A model generated the notes under the pieces. It was not told where the DNA came from. It searched no databases and was given only the letters and a program-made list of their open reading frames with translations. DNA of 64,000 nt, from positions 62,001 to 126,000 of the forward strand of contig CAZAEQ010000009.1 in the NCBI GenBank assembly GCA_964484185.1, read 5' to 3'. The translations under genes and the position numbers were made by a program. Below, one piece after another: positions 43,056-51,672 of the stretch. Positions within the stretch are counted from its first letter, which is position 1; each line of letters starts with the position of its first letter. This DNA is from F1-120-MAGs238 sp964484185. GTDB lineage: Bacteria; Planctomycetota; Phycisphaerae; Phycisphaerales; UBA1924.

Positions 43056-43743
43056 CCTGAAAACACCAACGCAAGACATTCTCGCACAAGACGCAATCCG
43101 CGGCATCCAAAGTGGCATGACCATTGGTCTTGGCACTGGCCGCTCGGCCAATCGCGTCATCCGCGCGCTGGCAGAAAAGGTCCGCCTCGACCGCCTGCGA
43201 ATTCGATGCGTGGGCACAAGCCACGCGAGCGAAACCGCCGCCGCGGAACTGGGGTTAGATGTCCATCCGTTCGGCAATGTTGAGAAAGTTGACTTGCTCT
43301 TTGACGGCGTTGACGAGATCGACCCCAAGCTTCGCATGCTTAAGGGACAGCACGGCGCGGTAGCTCGGCAAAGGCTGGTGGCGCGTGCGAGTGAACGCTG
43401 TATCTATCTAGCGGACGAGAGCAAACTCGTTTCGCGGCTCGGCCAACAGGCAACACTGCCCGTTGCAGTGCTCTCCTTCGGCCTGGCGTTTGTCCGCGAG
43501 GAACTGAGAAACCTGGGACTCTCTGGCGTCATTCGCCGCCGCATGGATGGCGAGCAATATGTCACCGACGATGGAAACCTGGTGATCGATGTCACGCTGC
43601 CCGATCGCGATCCAGAAGAAGTAGCTATAGAACTGGATTCGCTGCCGGGCGTGATTGATCACGGGATATTTATTACTGAGGCTGATGAGATCCTGCTCGA
43701 GCAGCCCAATGGTCAAGTGCGGCACATGGCACGCGATACTTGA
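43048..43743 (+). CDS. rpiA: Ribose-5-phosphate isomerase A homolog with altered active site
   Basis: Homolog of RpiA, 231 aa, which interconverts ribose-5-phosphate and ribulose-5-phosphate. Phosphate-binding GLGTGRSAN (28-36), SHASETAAAELGL and the catalytic Asp pair in FDGVDEID (Asp86, Asp89) are present, as is Lys99. However, the usual K-G-G-G-x-x-L-x-R-E-K motif is KGQHGAVARQR, placing Gln108 where E. coli RpiA has the catalytic Glu103. It starts with TTG, overlapping the ALDH stop, with AGGGGA six bases upstream. Activity is therefore uncertain. Confidence 0.85.
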   Translation: MADLKTPTQDILAQDAIRGIQSGMTIGLGTGRSANRVIRALAEKVRLDRLRIRCVGTSHASETAAAELGLDVHPFGNVEKVDLLFDGVDEIDPKLRMLKGQHGAVARQRLVARASERCIYLADESKLVSRLGQQATLPVAVLSFGLAFVREELRNLGLSGVIRRRMDGEQYVTDDGNLVIDVTLPDRDPEEVAIELDSLPGVIDHGIFITEADEILLEQPNGQVRHMARDT

Positions 43744-43748
43744 TTTGG

Positions 43749-44642
43749 TCAGGCCGCGAGTCGTGGGACCGCTTCAACATCGCTGTCAAAGACTGCCTTG
43801 TTTCTGCCGCCGCGCTTGGCTTCATAGAGCAATTCGTCAGCTGCATCAATAAGTACGGCGAGGTCATCTGGCGGAACAGCCCGCGTGAGAACTCCCATGC
43901 TCAAAGTCATGGGCGGGCCATCTGTTGAGAGTCGCTCAAGATTGGCCCGAACTTCCGCTACTACTCGTTTGGCGGCATCACTGCCACAATCGCCCAGGAT
44001 CAACGCGAACTCATCTCCACCCAACCGGGCGGCCATATCAGTTGTGCGGATCGCTGCAGTGAGTGATCGTGCGACTCGACGAAGACGTTCATCGCCCGCG
44101 CTGTGGCCGAGCGTGTCGTTGATCTCTTTGAAATTGTCGCAGTCAAGATAGATCACTGTCAGTGGCTGATTTGAGCGCCGCGACCGGGCAACTTCAAGCA
44201 CAGCTCGATCACGGAAGCAGCGGGCATTGGGCAATCCAGTCAGTGCATCGGTAAAGGCGAGTTGGCGTTGATCTTCAACGAGCAGTCGCACCGCTCTTAC
44301 ACCGATTGAGAACAGCGCAAACACGCCGCCATAGACGATGATGTTCCAGGTGAACTTGAACATGTCAAGGTCTTTTGGATACAGCGCCTGACTGTCACCA
44401 TACCAGCAGATCGCAGACATGATTGCGACTGCATATGAAATCGTGCGGCCAGCACACCATGCGGCAAATGTGACTGGGACGATATAGAGAATTCCGATTG
44501 TAGTTTCTGGCCCCGTTGCCTTATCCAGGGCGGCAATGCCTGCAGTGGCTGCGAAACAAATTGCAGCAATAGACCACTTGGGAACAGCATTGATGTGTTC
44601 CACAAGGCTTGTCACTCTGTCTGCAACCCAGCGTGCGGGCAT
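43749..44642 (-). CDS. Membrane-bound diguanylate cyclase
   Basis: Protein of 297 aa with an N-terminal membrane region of about four helices (IAAICFAATAGIAALD, TIGILYIVPVTFAAWCAG, AVAIMSAICWYGD and NIIVYGGVFALFSIGV), resembling MASE-type sensory domains. The GGDEF domain follows with GGDEF at 208-212. Five residues before it is RTTD, a complete RxxD inhibitory site, so product feedback by c-di-GMP is likely. It should make cyclic di-GMP. It is convergent with rpiA (5 bp). Confidence 0.9.
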   Translation of the reverse strand: MPARWVADRVTSLVEHINAVPKWSIAAICFAATAGIAALDKATGPETTIGILYIVPVTFAAWCAGRTISYAVAIMSAICWYGDSQALYPKDLDMFKFTWNIIVYGGVFALFSIGVRAVRLLVEDQRQLAFTDALTGLPNARCFRDRAVLEVARSRRSNQPLTVIYLDCDNFKEINDTLGHSAGDERLRRVARSLTAAIRTTDMAARLGGDEFALILGDCGSDAAKRVVAEVRANLERLSTDGPPMTLSMGVLTRAVPPDDLAVLIDAADELLYEAKRGGRNKAVFDSDVEAVPRLAA

Positions 44643-44762
44643 GAGGTGCTTATCGGAGTCCTGTTCAGCGCACTTCCGAAAGAAACCATGGTGGGAAGGA
44701 GAAAGTGAGCCCTCGGCGTTACATTCGGACCATCGAGGTAAATAACTGTGGCCGGGACGTAG

Positions 44763-45188
44763 TTACATCGGACCAAAGCTACTTTGTCGCGGGCCTTGCC
44801 GTTGGCCTCTATGCCCGGCCGGTCCCGAATACGCAATTGCCTGCAGGAGAGGCCGATTTCGGGTGACAAGGGAGTACATCCAATCTGATATTGGACGCAG
44901 GATCGGCCAACGGGTTGGCGCTGACATGAACCCCCAACCAACCGCGCAATACGCGCGATGGACCGCTTCGAGCCCAGCAAAAAATTCGCCATCAGGCGTC
45001 ACGGCATGCGGCCGAACGCGAAGCTGATCAACGGTTCTTCCGTATTGAGCAGCCACGAACTTTGGCGAGGAGACATCAACAACTCGCAGGTTGCCTCGCT
45101 TGCGATCCAGCCGCCGGAGGAACTCGGCCTCTCGCCCGCAGATCGGACATTCGCCATCGATCAGGAGTACGAGAGGAATCGGTGCCAT
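44763..45188 (-). CDS. DCC-family thiol-disulfide oxidoreductase-like protein
   Basis: Small protein of 141 aa. The N-terminal LLIDGECPICGREAEFLRRLD carries the D-x-x-C-x-x-C signature of the DCC/DUF393 group; most members have the Asp and both Cys close to the N-terminus. GLEAVHRAYCAVGWGF is a second family landmark. The C-terminus after about residue 115 is low in conservation. It starts 3 bases after the DUF4126 stop codon, so the two are translationally coupled. A redox role is suggested by the fold, but the partner is unknown. Confidence 0.75.
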   Translation of the reverse strand: MAPIPLVLLIDGECPICGREAEFLRRLDRKRGNLRVVDVSSPKFVAAQYGRTVDQLRVRPHAVTPDGEFFAGLEAVHRAYCAVGWGFMSAPTRWPILRPISDWMYSLVTRNRPLLQAIAYSGPAGHRGQRQGPRQSSFGPM

Positions 45189-45191
45189 TGA

Positions 45192-45821
45192 TCAGACTCG
45201 TGCATAGTTGGGGACAAGGACTCGGCCGCCGGGGCTGCTGGTTCTGACGCTCATCGCTGGCTTGCGTGCCTTTGAGCGGCGATGAATATACCAGGCGATA
45301 ACACCTGCGAACGCGGCGATGAGAAGCACCGGAATCAGAATTGCCAGAAGGGCGAAGATTGCAGAAAGTGCGTGTTCACCTGTGGAAAGAACTGAATTGC
45401 CCACTCCGCCGGTGGTAGCTGTTGACGCGATTCTAAGAAGTACGGTGGCGAGTTGAACAAAGAGTGCGACGCCGCCACCCATGACAACAGACATGATCCA
45501 AGTCAGGCCTTGATTTGCGCCACCAGAAACGCCCTGCAATTGAGACATCGTGAGCAGCGAGCCCGCGACAACGGCTGCGGGTGTGGCAACAGTGTCGAGA
45601 GCATGATCGAGCCAGGGAACGTAGTACGCGGTGATCTCAACCACTGTGGCGACGCCCAGGCAGATCAACGCCCAGTCGCTTCCGAGCCAATTGAAGCTGG
45701 AGCCAACTGAGAGATAGCCGCTGTGAACACCGACGGATGCCAGAAGAAGCGGTATGAAAACACGGAAGCCACACGCGGCCGACAAACCAATTCCTGCAAT
45801 GACAGCAATGAGGACTTCCAT
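45192..45821 (-). CDS. DUF4126 membrane protein
   Basis: Protein of 209 aa with about five hydrophobic segments. It starts VLIAVIAGIGLSAACGFRVFIPLLL and has DHALDTVATPAAVVAGSLL, both typical of DUF4126. The C-terminus is a basic tail (RRSKARKPAM). GGAGG lies 8 bases ahead of the ATG at 45821. Function unknown. It probably forms a two-gene operon with the downstream DCC-family protein. Confidence 0.8.
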   Translation of the reverse strand: MEVLIAVIAGIGLSAACGFRVFIPLLLASVGVHSGYLSVGSSFNWLGSDWALICLGVATVVEITAYYVPWLDHALDTVATPAAVVAGSLLTMSQLQGVSGGANQGLTWIMSVVMGGGVALFVQLATVLLRIASTATTGGVGNSVLSTGEHALSAIFALLAILIPVLLIAAFAGVIAWYIHRRSKARKPAMSVRTSSPGGRVLVPNYARV

Positions 45822-45912
45822 GTTCGAACCTCCGGGGTGGACCATTCTTCTTTGGGAACTGTGCCAAACGGTTGCAAGGGATGCAACCCGTGTTTACCAG
45901 CAGTTATCAGAC

Positions 45913-47325
45913 CTACCTGGTAGCGATCAGAATCACGTTAAACGCGACAGAAACAACGAGGAGGGCCCCAAGCATCCAGATCAACCATGGCCGCACGGAG
46001 TGCATTTTTGCCTGATCGATGACCAGTTCAGCGGGGGCGGCGGCTTCGGCCTGGGCTAGACCTGCCAGGTCAGCACCCTTGAAATCCTTATGAGCCAATG
46101 GCGGCGACTTGCCTTCACGAACTATCTTCAGATCGAGGATGACATCGCGGCAGTTTTTGTAGCGTGCGTTGGGATCCTTTGCCATCATCATTTCGATGAT
46201 CTCTGAGATTCCAGCCGAGAGTCGCGAATTGATATGGTCGGGCGCGGTGAGTTCGGCCTTGAGATGTTTGTGCATCACATCGGAGGGGTTCTTACCTTCG
46301 TAGGGAACCTGACCCGTGACCATGTGATAGAGCGTGGCGCCGAGCGAATAGATGTCGGCGACAGGGGTGATGTTCTTTTCGCCGCGTATCTGCTCGGGGG
46401 AGATGTAATAGGGAGTGCCGAATGCTTTGCCAGCTTCGGCTTCTGCTGCTTCTTTATCGCTGATTGCGCGAGCGAGGCCCATGTCGGCAAGCTTGGCGAC
46501 ACCCTCCTTGGTGATCATGATGTTCTTAGGCTTTACATCGCGATGGATCAGGCCGCGTTCGTGGGCGTGCTGCAATGCCTCGGCGATTTGAAGCGTGACG
46601 TCGATGGCGTCTTTTTCGGTGTAGCGTTTGTTCTTGGCGATGTCGTCGTAGGCCGTGCGGCCATCGACGAATTCCATGACAAAGTAGTGGTATTCGCCGG
46701 CTTTGCCGACGTCATATGCCTGCACGATGTTGGGATGATTGAGCTGTGCGGCAGCTCGACCTTCGGCGTAGAAGCGTTCAATGAACTGCTGGTTACTTGT
46801 GAACTTTCTTGGAAGAACTTTAATTGCAACAAGTCGATCGAGGCTGAGCTGGCGGGCCTTAAACACGCTGGCCATTGCACCTGCGCCGAGCTTGCCAAGA
46901 ATCTTGTAGCCTGGAATTTTCTGACCGCTGCGTTCAGCTTCAATGATGGGGCGAAGGCGAGCGATCTGGCGGCGAGTGACAAACTCCTGATCGAGCAGAA
47001 CCTGGAGCAGCGATTTGGAATTCTCGTCGCCTGCAGAGGATGGGCTCTTGGCCATTCCCAGCGCGAGGCGAACTTCCTCTGATGTTGCAAGACCGTTGTC
47101 GATGACAAGGCGACCGACGAGGGAATCTACGTTGGTGCCGCCCTTTGCGATTTCCTGGAGCACACCTTCGGTTGCGACGAAATTGCCCGCGACTGAGGAG
47201 GCACTGGAGGGGTTTGTAATGCGTGAGTCTTCGGCGGAGACGGGCACAGTGTCACCAGCGCGATCGGAACTGCGTCCGAGCGGCGACGTCTCTGCGAGGT
47301 CTTGTTTGGAATCTGATTGGCTCAT
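45913..47325 (-). CDS. Membrane Ser/Thr protein kinase with N-terminal helical domain
   Basis: Protein of 470 aa. Residues ~68-130 contain two short helical modules (LVGRLVIDNGLATSEEVRLAL and LLQVLLDQEFVTRRQIARLRPI), of the MshEN-like type. The kinase domain spans ~140-405: GAGAMASVF (147-155), Lys169 in VAIK, HRDVKPKN (261-268) and GTPYYISPEQ. The Mg-binding loop reads DMG (281-283) rather than DFG; the Asp is retained, so activity is plausible. A single membrane helix ends the protein (about 445-467), leaving the kinase in the cytoplasm. It is the divergent neighbour of the Ada/AlkA gene (287 bp). Confidence 0.9.
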   Translation of the reverse strand: MSQSDSKQDLAETSPLGRSSDRAGDTVPVSAEDSRITNPSSASSVAGNFVATEGVLQEIAKGGTNVDSLVGRLVIDNGLATSEEVRLALGMAKSPSSAGDENSKSLLQVLLDQEFVTRRQIARLRPIIEAERSGQKIPGYKILGKLGAGAMASVFKARQLSLDRLVAIKVLPRKFTSNQQFIERFYAEGRAAAQLNHPNIVQAYDVGKAGEYHYFVMEFVDGRTAYDDIAKNKRYTEKDAIDVTLQIAEALQHAHERGLIHRDVKPKNIMITKEGVAKLADMGLARAISDKEAAEAEAGKAFGTPYYISPEQIRGEKNITPVADIYSLGATLYHMVTGQVPYEGKNPSDVMHKHLKAELTAPDHINSRLSAGISEIIEMMMAKDPNARYKNCRDVILDLKIVREGKSPPLAHKDFKGADLAGLAQAEAAAPAELVIDQAKMHSVRPWLIWMLGALLVVSVAFNVILIATR

Positions 47326-47612
47326 AGAAATTGAAACTACACTGCAAGCTCGGATTCAAGCCCTTAGTTGTACGGATGTCGAGGCAGGTTGGCTCTTCTT
47401 CGGCTGAAGATTGCACCACAAGTGCAAGTTGAACGCGGTTATGGTACATCAAATCGAGAATTCACGCCCGACAACCGACTGATCGCCACGAGCCAAGCGT
47501 GGGATGCCGAAATTCATTAGCGTTTTGATAGGATTACCGACCTTTATGCGATCCAAATATTGATGTCCGAAAACGGCGCATTGCTCTCGGTTCAACCTGC
47601 TATCTTGCTTGC

Positions 47613-49091
47613 GTGAACGAGACCACCATTGAACCCAGCCTGCAACGCTCCCTGTACAAGGCTTTTGTCGCACATGACAGAAGATTTGATGGCAAGTACT
47701 TCGTTGGAGTTACAAGTACCCGGATTTATTGCCGCCCGGTCTGCCGCGTGCGTACGCCAAAAGAGAGCAACTGCCGTTTCTATCGATCGGCAGCGCTTGC
47801 CGAGCTTGACTCATTTCGCCCGTGCCTGCGGTGTCGGCCTGAATTGGCGCCCGGAGTGGCAAGCGTTGATGATTCCAATCGTGTTGCACGTGCAGCCCTG
47901 AAGAGAATTCAAGCGGGCGCACTGGATACCGGTGATATGAATCGACTCGCCGATGAGTTTGCCCTGGGCGAGCGGCAGCTTCGTCGCATTATTGAAAGCA
48001 CGTTTGGAGCTACTCCGGTTCAGCTCGCGCAGACCAGTCGATTGCTGCTGGCGAAACGATTGCTGACCGAGACCCGACTTTCCGTGCGCGATGTTGCATC
48101 TGCCGCGGGATTCGGAAGTGCCCGGCGACTCAACGTGCTGCTGAAAGATCGGTATCGATTGACGCCTACAGATATTCGCGGTGATGCAGACACGGAAGTA
48201 ATCACCAAGAAAGATTCGATCGAGGTTGTACAAGCGTTTCGTCCGCCGCTGGCATGGGACCATCTGCTCAACTTCCTCGCCGGGCGGGTGATCGCTGGCG
48301 TGGAAGCACGCACTGAGCGCGGCTATGCACGTACCGTCAAAATCGGCAATCGCTCAGGATGGATCGAAGTGTTTCTCAAAGACCAGCATCATCTGGGTGT
48401 GTGCATTTCAAATTCACTTATCGCTGACCTGCCGCAGATTCTCAGCAGTGTGCGTGATGTCTTTGACCTCGAAGCAGAGCCAACGCAGATTGACGGCCAC
48501 CTGAGCGAATCAGGATTGCTGAAGAAGATCATTGCATCGAGTCCCGGAGTGCGCGTCCCGGGCGCGTTTGATGCGTTCGAAATCGGGCTGCGGACCATCC
48601 TGGGGCAGCAGGTGTCGGTCGCCGCCGCAACAACGATTTCTGGGAGATTTGCCGCGAGATTTGGCGAGTCATTGCAGACTCCTATTGAAGGACTCAGCGC
48701 ATTGACGCCAACGGCAGCACGCCTTGCGTCGCTGTCGCTCGCAGAGGTACGAGAGTGCGGCTTGCCCGCCGCACGGGCGCAATGTGTTCTCGACCTTGCG
48801 CGCGCGTTTGCAGACAATCGATTGCGAATTACACCAGCAACAGACCCGGCCGAAGTCATGTCGTTGCTGCAGACTATCAAGGGAATTGGACCATGGACCG
48901 CGAACTATTTCGTGATGCGCACGATGCACTGGCCGGATGCGTTTCCGGAATCGGACCTGGGAATATTCAAAGCTCTCAAGACCAAGAGCGGTGCAGAGGC
49001 CGCGCGGCGGGCGGAAGCGTGGCGTCCCTGGCGCGCGTATGCGACGATGTATCTTTGGAAGGGACTGAGCACCGAGGTGAAATCGAAATGA
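47613..49091 (+). CDS. Ada-like activator fused to 3-methyladenine DNA glycosylase (AlkA)
   Basis: Protein of 492 aa with three parts. The Ada zinc-binding, methyl-accepting domain (about 15-78) has YCRPVCRVRTPK and CLRCRPELAPG. An AraC-type helix-turn-helix (about 95-185) has DEFALGERQLRRI and VRDVASAAGFGSARRLNVL. The AlkA glycosylase domain (about 205-485) has the helix-hairpin-helix IKGIGPWTANYFVMRTM and the catalytic Asp in PESDLGI. The GTG at 47613 is the best start. It should sense methylated DNA and excise alkylated bases. ogt overlaps its stop codon (ATGA), so repair genes are co-translated. Confidence 0.92.
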   Translation: MNETTIEPSLQRSLYKAFVAHDRRFDGKYFVGVTSTRIYCRPVCRVRTPKESNCRFYRSAALAELDSFRPCLRCRPELAPGVASVDDSNRVARAALKRIQAGALDTGDMNRLADEFALGERQLRRIIESTFGATPVQLAQTSRLLLAKRLLTETRLSVRDVASAAGFGSARRLNVLLKDRYRLTPTDIRGDADTEVITKKDSIEVVQAFRPPLAWDHLLNFLAGRVIAGVEARTERGYARTVKIGNRSGWIEVFLKDQHHLGVCISNSLIADLPQILSSVRDVFDLEAEPTQIDGHLSESGLLKKIIASSPGVRVPGAFDAFEIGLRTILGQQVSVAAATTISGRFAARFGESLQTPIEGLSALTPTAARLASLSLAEVRECGLPAARAQCVLDLARAFADNRLRITPATDPAEVMSLLQTIKGIGPWTANYFVMRTMHWPDAFPESDLGIFKALKTKSGAEAARRAEAWRPWRAYATMYLWKGLSTEVKSK

Positions 49092-49588
49092 CTACGTACT
49101 TTGACATTATCAAGAGTCCGGTTGGACCACTGACGTGCGTGATGAAGGACAACGCACTTGAAGGTTTGTACTTTGAGACCAAGCCTGACCAGATGAAGGC
49201 AAAGAGCAGTCATTGGACAAGGTCCACATCTGAACTCGCCGCGGTGAAAGAGCAACTCAGCGAGTACTTCGCGGGCTCGCGGCAGCAATTCGACATCCCT
49301 CTGCATGCCGAAGGTACACCGTTCAGGGAGAAAGTCTGGGCGAAACTCCGGACTATCCCCTATGGCGTGACCTGGAGCTATGGCGAACTGGCCAGGAAAG
49401 TTGGTGATCCAAACGCTTCGCGGGCGGTTGGTCTTGCTAATGGCCGCAATCCAATCGCGATCGTGGTTCCCTGCCATCGCGTGATCGGGGCCAACGGCAC
49501 ACTCACCGGGTTTGGCGGCGGGATTGAGCGAAAGAAATGGCTGCTGGAATTTGAAGCTCGAACTGCGGGCAAGGTGCTGAAGTTCTGA
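49088..49588 (+). CDS. ogt: Methylated-DNA-protein cysteine methyltransferase
   Basis: Suicide repair enzyme of 166 aa that removes methyl groups from O6-methylguanine. The active-site motif IVVPCHRVIG contains the acceptor Cys. The helix-turn-helix region FREKVWAKLRTIPYGVTWSYGELA binds DNA, and FGGGIERKKWLLEFE closes the domain. The ATG at 49088 overlaps the Ada/AlkA stop; the open frame is longer upstream only because it is antisense-like to nothing coding. It forms the second gene of the alkylation-repair cluster. Confidence 0.95.
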   Translation: MTTYFDIIKSPVGPLTCVMKDNALEGLYFETKPDQMKAKSSHWTRSTSELAAVKEQLSEYFAGSRQQFDIPLHAEGTPFREKVWAKLRTIPYGVTWSYGELARKVGDPNASRAVGLANGRNPIAIVVPCHRVIGANGTLTGFGGGIERKKWLLEFEARTAGKVLKF

Positions 49589-49610
49589 ATTGCGGACTAC
49601 TTTTCACCGT

Positions 49611-50399
49611 ATGCACACGCCGGTCACCGCCCCACTCCTGCTGCAATCGTCGCTGCTGAAATGCCCACATGGCTTTTCAACCCGCAACGGAGGCGTCTCC
49701 ACGGGCATTTTCGGCACGCTGAATTTCGGCAACCCGGGCGACCTGCTCGAGGGCCGCGACACTCCGGAGAATATTCGCGCCAATTTTAAGCTCGTTCTCG
49801 ACGCTGTCAGCGCTGCCGATCGGCGAATCATCCAGGTTCATCAGGTTCATGGCAATCTTGTTCACATAGTGAAAATCGGCGACATTGTGAACTCCGAGAG
49901 TCCAGACATTAAAGCCGATGCAATCGTGACCGACGATCCGCGGCTCGTAGTTGCGGTTCGCGTCGCAGACTGCGCGCCGATTCTGCTCGAATCTGCAGAT
50001 GGTGCGATCGTCGCCGCCGTGCATGCCGGTTGGCGGGGCGCGGTGAGCGGAGTCTTAAGTAGTGCTATTCAGGCGATGAGAGACTTGGGCGCAACTGAAA
50101 TCCATGCCGCGATTGGCCCGTGCATCGGCGTTGCCGCGTTTGAAGTTGGACCAGAAGTACTCGTCGCATTTGACATGCGATTTGGTGCAGATCGCGGCAT
50201 TACCACCGCCCACGCGAATGGGAAAGGCACCATCAACCTTAAGCGTGCATTAGAGATCGAGCTGGCAAACACGGGCGTGAGACACGTTGAGACCTTCGCA
50301 AACTGCACTGTCAACGAGCCGGAGTTGTTCTTCTCGCATCGCCGCGATCGCGGTCTCACCGGTCGCATGATCGGCTTCATCGGACCGCGCCGCCCATGA
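49611..50399 (+). CDS. pgeF: Purine nucleoside phosphorylase PgeF-type (laccase-domain) protein
   Basis: Zinc enzyme of 262 aa from the YfiH/LACC1 family, which phosphorolyses or deaminates purine nucleosides or edits peptidoglycan precursors. Zinc and catalytic residues are in QVHQVHG, VADCAPILL, VHAGWRG and GPCIG. The ATG at 49611 follows an unconvincing ribosome site; a TTG at 49590 would add seven residues. The gene is placed between ogt and ycaQ and overlaps the latter (ATGA). Its role in the repair group is uncertain; nucleoside salvage is possible. Confidence 0.88.
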   Translation: MHTPVTAPLLLQSSLLKCPHGFSTRNGGVSTGIFGTLNFGNPGDLLEGRDTPENIRANFKLVLDAVSAADRRIIQVHQVHGNLVHIVKIGDIVNSESPDIKADAIVTDDPRLVVAVRVADCAPILLESADGAIVAAVHAGWRGAVSGVLSSAIQAMRDLGATEIHAAIGPCIGVAAFEVGPEVLVAFDMRFGADRGITTAHANGKGTINLKRALEIELANTGVRHVETFANCTVNEPELFFSHRRDRGLTGRMIGFIGPRRP

Positions 50400-51580
50400 G
50401 CCAGCCCCTGACACTTTCGGCTTCGGATTCACGCCGCCTGTTGCTCCAGGGCTGCGGGCTGCTGGAAGATCCGACTCAAACCTGCACGCCCAAGAAGCTG
50501 TACACAGCGATCGAGCGACTTGGCTTTGTTCAACTCGACACCATCTCAATCGTCGAACGCGCACACAACCACATCATGTGGACTCGGTTCCACGCCTTTC
50601 GCCCGCTTCAGCTCGATTCTCTGCAGGAACGCGGCAAGCTCTTCGAACATTTCACGCACGATGCGTCGCTTATTCCATCGATCTGGTACCCGCATTGGCG
50701 ACACCGTTTCGAACGCGTGCAGTGGTCTAACTGGATCGACTCACGACTCTCCAATCGGAAAGATGAACTTCTGAACGCGGTGCGAACTCGTATTGAGAAA
50801 GAGGGTCCGCTGCTGGCTCGGGATTTTGAAGACAAGGAACATCAGCGTGGCGCATGGTGGGATTGGAAGCCCGCCAAGGCTGCGCTGGAATATCTCTGGC
50901 GCACCGGAGAACTGACAATCCCGCGCCGTGATAAATTTCAAAAGGTCTATGACCTTACGCATCGCGTGATGCCTAAGGAACACGCCGCACCAACACCGAC
51001 ATCTCAGGAGCATATCGATTGGGCGTGTACTACCGCGGTTGAACGTCTGGGTGCCGCGACGCCCGGCGAGATCAAACAGTTTTGGAATGCGCTCAAGCCA
51101 GCACAGGTCGCAGCGTGGTGCACACAGGGTCTCAAGGATGGCCGCTTGATTGAAGTGCGGATCGATGGTGCGAAGGGCTCGAAGAAAGGCATCGCGTTTC
51201 ACGATATCGCTAAAGCTCTCAAGAAGCTGCCGCCTGCAGAGCCGGTGACGCGATTGCTGAGTCCGTTTGATCCACTGATTCGAAATCGTGAACGGCTTGA
51301 GAGACTCTTTGGATTCTCGTATCGATTCGAGGCGTTTGTTCCTGAACCAAAGCGAACGCATGGGTACTACGTCCTGCCGATCCTGCGAGGCGATCGTTTG
51401 ATTGGGCGGCTGGATCCCAAACTTGATCGAAAGACATCGACGCTTGACATCCGCCGCATCTGGTTTGAGCCAGAAGCGGCCGCGCAGGATCGCGGATCCG
51501 TTACGCACGCAATCGAGGAATATGCGGCCTTCTGCGGAGCAAAGTCGATCAAGTTCCCACGCGGTTTCTCTCGTAAATAG
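50396..51580 (+). CDS. YcaQ (AlkX)-type DNA glycosylase, winged-helix protein
   Basis: Protein of 394 aa from the HTH_42/AlkZ-YcaQ superfamily. Gln46-Leu-Asp48 in FVQLDTISIVERAHN matches the QxD catalytic motif of E. coli YcaQ, an interstrand-crosslink glycosylase; AlkZ carries QxQ instead. Winged-helix repeats follow (WYPHWRHRF, RGAWWDWKPAKAALEYLW, LSPFDPLIRNRERLERLFGF), ending in the beta-barrel-like C-terminal part (LPILRGDRLIGRLDPKLDRK). The start overlaps the pgeF stop by four bases, so the four genes from Ada/AlkA onward form one co-translated unit. Confidence 0.87.
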   Translation: MSQPLTLSASDSRRLLLQGCGLLEDPTQTCTPKKLYTAIERLGFVQLDTISIVERAHNHIMWTRFHAFRPLQLDSLQERGKLFEHFTHDASLIPSIWYPHWRHRFERVQWSNWIDSRLSNRKDELLNAVRTRIEKEGPLLARDFEDKEHQRGAWWDWKPAKAALEYLWRTGELTIPRRDKFQKVYDLTHRVMPKEHAAPTPTSQEHIDWACTTAVERLGAATPGEIKQFWNALKPAQVAAWCTQGLKDGRLIEVRIDGAKGSKKGIAFHDIAKALKKLPPAEPVTRLLSPFDPLIRNRERLERLFGFSYRFEAFVPEPKRTHGYYVLPILRGDRLIGRLDPKLDRKTSTLDIRRIWFEPEAAAQDRGSVTHAIEEYAAFCGAKSIKFPRGFSRK

Positions 51581-51672
51581 CCGCCTGAACTGGCGATTTC
51601 ATGTCAATCTCTGGCGATTCTCTGAACCCATGTTCCGCTTCTGGCTACCCTTGTCCACCACGGAGGGACGCG

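Noticed and set aside
44612..44992. 126-codon minus-strand frame overlapping the DCC-family gene
   Set aside because: It lacks family motifs and overlaps the DCC protein, whose N-terminal CxxC signature is clear.
45821..45845. GTTCGAACCTCC, similar to a tRNA T-arm
   Set aside because: No acceptor stem or other arms; it is the GGAGG ribosome site of the DUF4126 gene read on the other strand.
46234..47082. 282-codon open frame on the plus strand inside the Ser/Thr kinase gene
   Set aside because: It is the antisense shadow of a kinase with complete motifs, and it has no ribosome site or domain.
48755..49087. Upstream extension of the ogt frame to 48755
   Set aside because: It overlaps the AlkA catalytic end in another frame; Ogt begins naturally at 49088 with MTTYFDIIKSPVG and the usual length.
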